From positions 1 through 7,208 of the forward strand of contig JBFFXF010000336.1 of assembly GCA_041569895.1 (NCBI GenBank): DNA of 7,208 bases, written 5' to 3'. Below, in pieces: positions 1-5,720 of this stretch. Every line of letters starts with the position of its first letter. Position 1 is the stretch's first letter. The notes under the pieces were generated by a model. It saw only the letters and a program-made list of their open reading frames with translations, did not search any database and was not told the DNA's origin. Position numbers and translations under genes: made by a program. Source of the stretch: JBFFXF01 sp041569895 (GTDB lineage: Bacteria; Planctomycetota; UBA8108; JACQVS01).

Positions 1-1
1 C

Positions 2-55
2 AGCGTCCGGAGCCTCTACAATCGGCTGAAGGCGTACCGGGAGGAGGGTTCCTGA
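2..55 (+). CDS. C-terminal fragment of a Fis-type HTH regulator, probably a sigma-54-dependent response regulator (5' end outside window)
   Basis: The frame starting at base 2 reads SVRSLYNRLKAYREEGS and stops with TGA at 53-55. The S-x-x-x-LYNRLK-x-Y pattern is the recognition helix and tail of the Fis-type helix-turn-helix that ends NtrC-family, sigma-54-interacting response regulators; in that family the protein usually stops within about ten residues of this motif, as here. Only 17 residues are visible, so the receiver and AAA+ domains are inferred, not seen. It lies on the same strand as the hybrid kinase gene that follows, 64-124 bp downstream depending on that gene's start, an arrangement typical of a cognate regulator-kinase pair. 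A Fis-type HTH of another family is possible but less likely. Confidence 0.6.
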   Translation, partial: SVRSLYNRLKAYREEGS

Positions 56-179
56 GCCGTTTCGTCGCCCGCGCGCCGGAGCCCGGTGGACATCCGCCCG
101 CAGGCCGGAATAATCCCGTATGCCTCGGCGCGCGGCGCAGTCCCTCCCCGCCAGGAATTACGGACGAACCCGGCATCAC

Positions 180-3100
180 ATGAAGAGCTCGGCGACCTCA
201 CGCAGCGGCACGCGGCGCCATCGCGGGAAGCCCACCCTGGTGGTGGGGATCGGTGTCTCGGGCGCCGACGTGGATGTCCTGCAGCGATTCCTGTCGGCCG
301 TGCCGCCACGCGCCGGCGTCGCGCTCGTGGCCGTCGAGCCCTCGCCGAGCCTGCACCGCGTGGTCGATCGCCTCGAGGGCGCGTCGATGCGCGTCGTCGA
401 GGCCAGGGAGGGGAGCGCCGTCGAGCCGGACACGCTCCACGTCATGCCCGCCGGCTGCCACTTCTCGCTCGAGGGCGGCCGGTTCCGCGCCGCCGCGGCT
501 GGCGCTCCGGACGATCCGCGCTCGCCGATCGACGGCTTCCTGAAGTCGCTCGCGGAGGATCAGGGCGAGCGCGCCGTCGGCATCGTCCTCTCGGGCAAGG
601 GCACCGACGGGGCGCTCGGTCTCAAGGCGGTGCGGCGGGAGGGTGGCATGACGATGGCGCAGGAGGGCGTCACGGCGCGGTTCGACAGCATGCCGCGAAA
701 CGCCGTCGCGCTGCATGTGGTCGACCACGAGCTGCCGGTCGAGGAGATGCCGGCCGAGCTCCTGCGGTACGCGGAGAGCGTCCGGACGCGTTCGGCGAGG
801 GCTCGACGCCGCGCCGACGACGAGGCGATCCGCGCCGTTCTGCCGACGATCTGCGACGCCATCCAGCGAGTCACCGAGCATGACTTCCGGCGCTACAACC
901 CGAACACGCTGGTGCGCCGCGTGCGTCGCCGGCTGCAGGTGCTCCACATGCCGGACGTCGGGCAGTACGTCGACCGGCTCCGGGAGGACGACGCGGAGGC
1001 GCGCCGGCTCTTCCGCGACCTCCTGATCAGCATCACCGAGTTCTTTCGCGAGGAGGAATCGTTCGACGCGCTGGCGCGCACGGCCCTCGCTCGCGCCCTC
1101 GCGGACCGGCGCGCCGGCGATCCCGCGCGCATCTGGGTGCCCGCGTGCGCGACCGGCGAGGAGGTCTACACCATCGGCATCCTCGTGTGCGAGCGCATCG
1201 ATGAGAGCGGCGAGGGCGCCGAACTCCCGGTGACGATCTTCGGGACCGACATCGACCGCCACGCTCTCGAGGCGGCGTGTCGCGGGCAATACTCGCAGGG
1301 GATCGCCGAGGATCTCTCCGCCGAGCGGCTCGAGCGTTTCTTCGTCGACCGGGGGCGCTCCTTCGAGGTGACGCACCGCATCCGGTCGATGTCGATCTTC
1401 TCCGAGCACAACCTGATCCACGAGCCGCCCTTCACCAACCTCGACCTCATCTCCTGCCGCAACCTGCTGATCTACTTCGACCGCGAGACGCAGGCGCGCC
1501 TCCTCGAGGGCTTCCACCGCGCGTTGCGCCCGGGCGGATATCTCTTCCTCGGCCCCTGCGAGGACGTCGACGTCGTGCCGGAACTCTTCGAGACCGTCGA
1601 CCTCCGACACCGGATCTATCGTCGACGGCGCGTGGGCATCGCGTCGCAGGATGTCGCGTCGCAGGATGGTGATGGCGCGGGCTCCACCACGCGCGCGAAG
1701 CGGTCGGCGGAGACCGATCTCGGAACCATCGTCGGCGGCGTGGTCCTCGCCGAGCACGCTCCCCGGCACGTCGTCGTCGACGGCTCGGGCGACATCGTCT
1801 ACCTGTCGTCGAACACCGCGCGCTTCATCGAGCTTCCCGGGGGGAGCTTCACGGGCAACCTGACGAGTCTCGTCAGGCGCGGGCTGCGGCGCGCCGTGCG
1901 TGCGGCCCTGCGCGAGACCGTGAGGACCGGGTCGCGGGCGGTCCAGCGCGCTCGCTGCAAGGGGCCGGAGGGCGAGTCGCTCGCCGTCGAGATCACCGCC
2001 GAGCCCCTGCGCGGGACGCCGGGGGATCGCGCGCTCTTCCTGGTCGTCTTCCGCGAGCTCCAGCCGTCGACGCCCGGCGCGCCGCCGGCCGGCAGCGGAG
2101 AGCTGCAGCGCGTCGAGGACGAGCTGGCGCGCGCGCGACGTGACCTCGACGTCACGGTCTCGGACTTCGAGAGCTCGACCCAGGAGCTCCGGCAATCGAA
2201 CGAGGGGCTGCTCTCGACGAACGAGGAGCTGCGGTCGGCGAACGAGAAGCTGGAGAACTCGCGCGAGGAGATCCGGTCCGCGAACGAGGCGCTCGCTCGC
2301 GCCAACGCCGACCTGAGAAACCTGCTCGACGGGACGCAGATCGCGATGATCTTTCTCGACCGCGACCTGCGCGTCAAGCGCTCCACCGCGGCGGTGGGCG
2401 AGATCTACAACCTCATCCCCGCCGATCGCGGCCGGCCCCTCGAGCACATCACGCACAACGCCGTCGAGATGCCGCCGCTGCCCTCGCTCGAGGAGCTCTC
2501 GTCCCCCGACGCGGCCGTCGCCCATGAGATCCGCACGACCGACGGACGGTGGTACATCCGTCGTGTCCGCCCGTACGTCGGCGCGGAGGGCGAGACCGGG
2601 GGCCTCGTGGTGACGTTCACCGACGTTACCGAGTTGCGCGAGAGCGAGGAGCGCTTTCGCCTGCTCGCCGAGACCGTGCCCGAGATCATCTTCACCGCGT
2701 CGCCCGACGGCAGCTGGATCTACACCAACAACCGCTTCCACGAGACCACGGGCGCGCCGCAGGGAGCGGCCCGCGATCGGGGCTGGCTCGACTCAGTGCA
2801 CCCCGAGGACCGCGACCGCATGGCACGGGCGTGGCCTGATCTTTTTGCCGCCGGGGAGCCGTTCGAGCTCAAGTGCCGGCTGACGACCGCGCGCGGCGGC
2901 TCGCGCTGGCACCTCTTCCGGGCCGTGCCGATCCGTGACGAGTCGAGCAGCGTCGACCGCTGGTTCGGCACCGCCGCGAACATCGAGGACCTCGTCGAGG
3001 CGCAGGACGGCCTCGAGCGGGCCGACCGGCAGAAGGATCAGTTCCTGGCGATGCTCGGCCACGAGCTGCGCAACCCGCTGACGTCGGTGATTTACGGCCT

Positions 3101-4151
3101 GCACGTGCTCGACGTCGTCGACCCCGCCGATGAGAAGTACGAGCGCACCAAGGCGGCGATCGAGCACCAGGCGTGGACCATGAAGGCGCTGCTCGACGAC
3201 CTGCTCGACGTGGCGCGCATCAAGCGTGGCAAGGTGAAGGTGACCCGGGAGGTGGTCGAGCTCGCGGTCCTCATCGAGCACGCGTTGCGCAACGTCCGCC
3301 CGCTGGTCGAGGAGCACGGCCACTCGGTGACGGTGTCACTGCCGGAGCGCGCCGTCCGGCTGCACGCCGATGGCCGCCGCCTGGAGCAGGTGCTCACCAA
3401 CTTGCTCAACAACGCGGCGCGCTACACGCCGGACGGCGGCGCCATACTGCTGACGGCGGACGCCGACGACGAGACGGTGACGATCTCGGTGCGCGACAAC
3501 GGTCCCGGCATCCCGAGCGACCTGCTGCCGCAGATCTTCGAGCTCTTCAGCCAGGGAGAGACGACCCCGGACCGCGCCGGCGCCGGGCTCGGAATCGGAC
3601 TGGCGCTGGTCAAGCAGCTCGTCGAGCTCCACGGCGGCACCGTGGAGGCGAGGAGCCTCGGCGTCAACCAGGGGAGCGAGTTCACCGTGACCCTGCCCGT
3701 GTACCGGGCGCCCGCGCAGAGCGCCGGCGCCGGCGACGGCGCCGAGGCGGGAGACGAGAGAGAAGGCGACGGCGACGGACGTGGCACGGCGCGCTCGCTC
3801 CGCACGCTCGTCGTCGAGGACAACGTCGGCGTCGCCGAGAGCCTGAAGACCATCCTCGAGGTGTGGGGCCACAGCGTGCGCATGGTGCACGACGGCCTCG
3901 AGGCCTTCGAGCTCGCCACGCGAGAGCCGCCGGACGTCGCGCTCGTCGACCTCGGCATTCCGGGAATGGACGGGTGCGAGCTCGTGCGCCAGCTCCGCAA
4001 GCACGCCGAGCTCGAATCGACGACGATGATCGCGCTCACCGGCTTCGGGCAGGAGCGGGACCGCGCCGAGAGTCGCGAGGCCGGATTCGACCACTACCTG
4101 ATCAAGCCGGTCGACCTCGACTCGCTCAGACGGCTTCTGGAGTCGTCTTGA
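180..4151 (+). CDS. CheB-CheR-PAS hybrid sensor histidine kinase with C-terminal receiver
   Basis: Multidomain signalling protein of 1323 aa (numbering from the ATG at 180). Domains in order: CheB-like methylesterase, about 18-200; CheR methyltransferase, about 215-480, with SAM-binding motif IWVPACATGEEVY (318-330), TDID (356-359) and CRNLLIYF (426-433); a divergent PAS-like segment, about 522-627; coiled coil with NEEL/NEKL/NEAL repeats, 641-712; PAS, about 713-818; PAS, about 819-940; HisKA with GHELRNPL and phosphoacceptor His961; HATPase_c with N box (NLLNNA, 1074-1079), G1 (DNGPG, 1106-1110) and G2 (GAGLGIG, 1134-1140); receiver with Asp1214, phosphoacceptor Asp1257, Thr1287 and Lys1309. 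There are no membrane segments, so it is probably cytoplasmic. In the CheB part Ser27 and Asp143 of the triad are kept, but Glu53 stands where His is expected, so esterase activity is doubtful. An in-frame ATG at 120 would add 20 residues; I prefer 180 because codons between the two lack the gene's third-position GC bias. Neither start has a strong ribosome binding site. The kinase and receiver imply a phosphorelay; the signal is unknown. Confidence 0.93.
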   Translation: MKSSATSRSGTRRHRGKPTLVVGIGVSGADVDVLQRFLSAVPPRAGVALVAVEPSPSLHRVVDRLEGASMRVVEAREGSAVEPDTLHVMPAGCHFSLEGGRFRAAAAGAPDDPRSPIDGFLKSLAEDQGERAVGIVLSGKGTDGALGLKAVRREGGMTMAQEGVTARFDSMPRNAVALHVVDHELPVEEMPAELLRYAESVRTRSARARRRADDEAIRAVLPTICDAIQRVTEHDFRRYNPNTLVRRVRRRLQVLHMPDVGQYVDRLREDDAEARRLFRDLLISITEFFREEESFDALARTALARALADRRAGDPARIWVPACATGEEVYTIGILVCERIDESGEGAELPVTIFGTDIDRHALEAACRGQYSQGIAEDLSAERLERFFVDRGRSFEVTHRIRSMSIFSEHNLIHEPPFTNLDLISCRNLLIYFDRETQARLLEGFHRALRPGGYLFLGPCEDVDVVPELFETVDLRHRIYRRRRVGIASQDVASQDGDGAGSTTRAKRSAETDLGTIVGGVVLAEHAPRHVVVDGSGDIVYLSSNTARFIELPGGSFTGNLTSLVRRGLRRAVRAALRETVRTGSRAVQRARCKGPEGESLAVEITAEPLRGTPGDRALFLVVFRELQPSTPGAPPAGSGELQRVEDELARARRDLDVTVSDFESSTQELRQSNEGLLSTNEELRSANEKLENSREEIRSANEALARANADLRNLLDGTQIAMIFLDRDLRVKRSTAAVGEIYNLIPADRGRPLEHITHNAVEMPPLPSLEELSSPDAAVAHEIRTTDGRWYIRRVRPYVGAEGETGGLVVTFTDVTELRESEERFRLLAETVPEIIFTASPDGSWIYTNNRFHETTGAPQGAARDRGWLDSVHPEDRDRMARAWPDLFAAGEPFELKCRLTTARGGSRWHLFRAVPIRDESSSVDRWFGTAANIEDLVEAQDGLERADRQKDQFLAMLGHELRNPLTSVIYGLHVLDVVDPADEKYERTKAAIEHQAWTMKALLDDLLDVARIKRGKVKVTREVVELAVLIEHALRNVRPLVEEHGHSVTVSLPERAVRLHADGRRLEQVLTNLLNNAARYTPDGGAILLTADADDETVTISVRDNGPGIPSDLLPQIFELFSQGETTPDRAGAGLGIGLALVKQLVELHGGTVEARSLGVNQGSEFTVTLPVYRAPAQSAGAGDGAEAGDEREGDGDGRGTARSLRTLVVEDNVGVAESLKTILEVWGHSVRMVHDGLEAFELATREPPDVALVDLGIPGMDGCELVRQLRKHAELESTTMIALTGFGQERDRAESREAGFDHYLIKPVDLDSLRRLLESS
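1639..1668 (+). repeat. 15-bp perfect tandem duplication inside the hybrid kinase gene
   Basis: The unit TCGCGTCGCAGGATG occurs twice back to back (1639-1653 and 1654-1668). It keeps the frame and writes IASQD-VASQD (residues 487-496 from the ATG at 180) in the linker between the CheR domain and the first PAS-like segment. The perfect identity suggests a recent slippage or duplication in a region with little structural constraint. Confidence 0.9.
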
Positions 4152-5241
4152 CCTCGCGGTCCCGCGTCGCCCGTCGCACCATCGCGAGCTCCATCATGTT
4201 CTCGGTGGTCAGCAGGCCGACGATCGATCCGTTGCCCGCCGTCACCGGGACGGAGTCGAGGCGACCCTCCTGGAGCTTCGACAGCGCATCGATGAGCATC
4301 GCCGATTCGTCGATGGTCTCGGGCTCGGTCTGCATGGCGTCGCCGACCGAGGATTCGCGTCCCCGCTCCGTGAGGGCGCGGATCAGGTCGCTGCGCGTCA
4401 GCATGCCCGCGAGGCGACCATCCGCGCCGAGCACGGGAAAGTCCTGCTGGGCGCTGTCGAGGAGCTTCGCCACCGCGGTGTCGAGCGAGTCGCCCGGCGA
4501 GAGCGAGTCGAACTCGGTGTACATGATCTCCCGCACGCTCAGTCCGCGGAACGCGGCGCGCAGCTCGACCATGCGCGCCTCGGCCTCGGCTCCGAAGTAG
4601 ACGAAGAGCGCGATGACGAAGAGGAGCAGATGGCCGAGGAAGAGTCCCCCGAAGAAGAAGAGCACCGCCATGAACTGGCCGATCGACGCGGCCAGGCGCG
4701 TGGCGTCGACGCGGTCCATGCGGTGCGCCAGGAGGGCGCGCAGCACGCGGCCGCCGTCCATGGGGAACGCCGGCAGCATGTTGAAGCCGACGAGGAAGAC
4801 GTTGACGTAGAGAAACGCGTTGACGACGTGTTCCCTCGGATCGGCGCGCAGCCCGTCGAGACCGGAGACCACGAGCAGGTACACGGCGGTGATGGCGGCG
4901 ATGACCAGGTTGACCGCCGGTCCGGCGAGCGCCACGAGCACCTCCTGCCTCGGCTGCTCCGGGATCGACTCGAGCCGCGCCACGCCGCCGATCGGCAGCA
5001 GGGTGATGCTGCGCGTCTTGATGCCGAAGCGTCGCGCCGTGAGCGCGTGTCCGAGCTCGTGGAGGACGACGCACCCGAAGATCGACAGGACGAAGAGCAG
5101 CGTGGCGACGACCTGGGACAGCGTGCTGCCACTTCCGAGCCCGGCGAGCGCGATCCAGACGATGAGGATCCAGAAGGACCAGTGGATGACGACGTCGATG
5201 CCGAAGAGCTTGCCGAGCCTGAGCGACCACGACCACTTCAT
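4126..5241 (-). CDS. M50 site-2-protease-type membrane zinc metalloprotease with two CBS domains
   Basis: Polytopic membrane protease of 371 aa. Metal-binding HELGH (His61, Glu62, His65) lies in a hydrophobic helix, and NMLPAFPMDGGRVLRALL (154-171) supplies the third zinc ligand, Asp162. Both are signatures of the M50 family, which cuts substrates within the membrane. Hydrophobic segments lie at about 16-36, 43-65, 101-127, 140-160, 186-213. Two CBS domains follow (about 236-290 and 300-355; FPVLGADGRLAGMLTRSDL and VPVTAGNGSIVGLLTTENM are typical cores); in other proteins CBS pairs bind adenosine nucleotides, so ligand control of proteolysis is likely. The start at 5241 is well supported: GGGGAAGGAG ends 8 bases before the ATG and the protein begins like other family members. 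The frame stays open upstream to 5544 but that stretch looks non-coding. The 3' end overlaps the hybrid kinase gene by 26 bp. The substrate is unknown; anti-sigma factors and membrane regulators are usual targets. Confidence 0.95.
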   Translation of the reverse strand: MKWSWSLRLGKLFGIDVVIHWSFWILIVWIALAGLGSGSTLSQVVATLLFVLSIFGCVVLHELGHALTARRFGIKTRSITLLPIGGVARLESIPEQPRQEVLVALAGPAVNLVIAAITAVYLLVVSGLDGLRADPREHVVNAFLYVNVFLVGFNMLPAFPMDGGRVLRALLAHRMDRVDATRLAASIGQFMAVLFFFGGLFLGHLLLFVIALFVYFGAEAEARMVELRAAFRGLSVREIMYTEFDSLSPGDSLDTAVAKLLDSAQQDFPVLGADGRLAGMLTRSDLIRALTERGRESSVGDAMQTEPETIDESAMLIDALSKLQEGRLDSVPVTAGNGSIVGLLTTENMMELAMVRRATRDREVKTTPEAV

Positions 5242-5248
5242 CGGTCGG

Positions 5249-5258
5249 TCTCCTTCCC
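5249..5258 (-). promoter_or_regulatory. Strong Shine-Dalgarno of the M50 protease gene
   Basis: On the minus strand GGGGAAGGAG is followed by eight bases (ACCGACCG) and then ATG at 5241. The strength and spacing of this site decide the start codon in favour of 5241 over ATGs further upstream in the same open frame. Confidence 0.85.
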
Positions 5259-5272
5259 CAACGTGGCAAAAA

Positions 5273-5308
5273 CCCGTTCCCGTTCCCGTTCCCGTTCCCG
5301 TTCCCGTG
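5273..5308 (-). repeat. Hexanucleotide tandem repeat (AACGGG on the minus strand) in the leader of the protease gene
   Basis: The plus strand reads CCCGTT five times in perfect tandem (5273-5302), then CCCGTG (5303-5308) and a more degenerate CCCGAC. On the coding strand of the M50 protease this is an AACGGG array ending 31 bp before the ATG and about 14 bp before the Shine-Dalgarno. Because the tract lies outside the chosen coding region, a change in copy number would alter leader length or promoter spacing, not the protein. Confidence 0.92.
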
Positions 5309-5426
5309 CCCGACCGCGCGCCAGTCTGCTTCGCGGACGGAACAACAGCAAGCGACCGGCGTTTCCGCGACTGGAGGATCCTTTTCTGTACGTCGCACGA
5401 GTATTCAACCGGGCGTCGACCCAGGG

Positions 5427-5454
5427 AGGATAACAAATACCGTTCCCACCGCAA
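5427..5454 (-). promoter_or_regulatory. Possible sigma-70-type promoter for the M50 protease gene
   Basis: On the minus strand TTGCGG (5454-5449) and TATCCT (5432-5427) are separated by 16 bp, matching four of six bases at each consensus hexamer, in one of the more AT-rich parts of the intergenic region. Transcription from here would give a leader of roughly 180 nt that includes the AACGGG repeats. The match is weak and many such pairs occur by chance. Confidence 0.2.
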
Positions 5455-5469
5455 TACCGGGGTGCGACA

Positions 5470-5493
5470 CACGGCGTGCGAGTCACGGCGTGC
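5470..5493. repeat. Two direct CACGGCGTGC repeats, candidate operator
   Basis: CACGGCGTGC occurs at 5470-5479 and again at 5484-5493 with a 4-bp spacer. The core CACG-G-CGTG is itself a dyad (4+1+4). A near copy, CACGGCGCGC (9 of 10 bases), lies at 5532-5541. Placement roughly in the middle of a divergent promoter region fits a regulator binding site, but short GC-rich repeats are common in such DNA, so the functional reading is an inference. Confidence 0.35.
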
Positions 5494-5553
5494 TGGTGCT
5501 CGGCAATTCACTGCACCCGCCGTACGGGGCGCACGGCGCGCCACGAATCGGCA

Positions 5554-5581
5554 TCGACGGCCGGGCCGTTCCTGGTATCAT
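5554..5581 (+). promoter_or_regulatory. Possible sigma-70-type promoter for the MFS gene
   Basis: TCGACG (5554-5559) and TATCAT (5576-5581) are spaced by 16 bp; the -10 matches five of six consensus bases and the -35 four of six. It would give a leader of about 130 nt that contains the hairpin at 5679-5708. Support is only the hexamer match. Confidence 0.22.
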
Positions 5582-5678
5582 TCGCGCTCGAGCGGACTTC
5601 CGGACGCCGCCCGGCCGGTGATTCTTCCACCTGGCGCGAAGCGCGGGCGACGCAATACTCCGGGGAGAGTCGAGCCAG

Positions 5679-5708
5679 GCGAAGCCGACTCGATCGCGTC
5701 GGCTTTGC
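5679..5708 (+). promoter_or_regulatory. Hairpin (inverted repeat) just upstream of the MFS ribosome binding site
   Basis: GCGAAGCCGAC (5679-5689) pairs with GTCGGCTTTGC (5698-5708) over 11 bp including one G-U pair, with an 8-base loop, TCGATCGC. The stem ends two bases before the GGAG at 5711-5714. It could be an mRNA structure that affects translation initiation or transcript stability, or a DNA operator dyad. It is not followed by a T run, so an intrinsic terminator is unlikely. Confidence 0.5.
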
Positions 5709-5720
5709 ATGGAGCGGCCG

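Larger units (their letters stand above)
5242..5720. other. 479-bp divergent intergenic control region
   Basis: This gap separates the M50 protease gene (minus) from the MFS gene (plus), so it should hold promoters for both. No open frame in it looks coding on either strand: the translations are rich in R, P, S and G, with no recognisable motif. It contains the CCCGTT tandem repeat near the protease start, a relatively AT-rich stretch around 5384-5455, two CACGGCGTGC direct repeats with a third near match, weak promoter-like hexamers in both directions, and a hairpin just before the MFS ribosome binding site. I see no tRNA, riboswitch or mobile element in it. Confidence 0.75.

Noticed and set aside
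56..179. Sigma-54 or sigma-70 promoter ahead of the hybrid kinase
   Set aside because: I found no convincing GG-N10-GC element or -35/-10 pair; the gene may be read from a promoter upstream of the preceding regulator.
120..179. ATG at 120 as start of the hybrid kinase
   Set aside because: Possible, and an in-frame stop at 111-113 bars anything longer, but its 20 codons lack the gene's third-position GC preference and lie before any domain; kept only as an alternative.
198..2741. Open frame of 847 codons on the minus strand opposite the hybrid kinase gene
   Set aside because: It lies wholly antisense to well-recognised domains, has no domain of its own, is rich in R, A, V and D, and is explained by high GC leaving few stop codons in the antiparallel frame.
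3173..4600. Plus-strand open frame of 475 codons over the kinase and receiver end and the protease 3' half
   Set aside because: Shadow frame; the first part is almost purely R, A, G and P, and the rest is antisense to the CBS domains.
5273..5308. Hexamer tract as an on/off frameshift switch
   Set aside because: The unit is 6 bp, so gain or loss keeps the frame, and the tract lies outside the chosen coding region; only an effect on expression is plausible. There are also no spacers, so it is not a CRISPR.
5242..5544. N-terminal extension of the M50 protease to an ATG at 5544
   Set aside because: The extension would be 101 residues of Arg-rich sequence including a Gly-Thr tract written by the hexamer repeat. 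The strong Shine-Dalgarno and family-like N terminus at 5241 argue against it.
5679..5708. Hairpin as an intrinsic terminator
   Set aside because: It is not followed by a T run and sits directly before a ribosome binding site; no gene on the plus strand ends just upstream.
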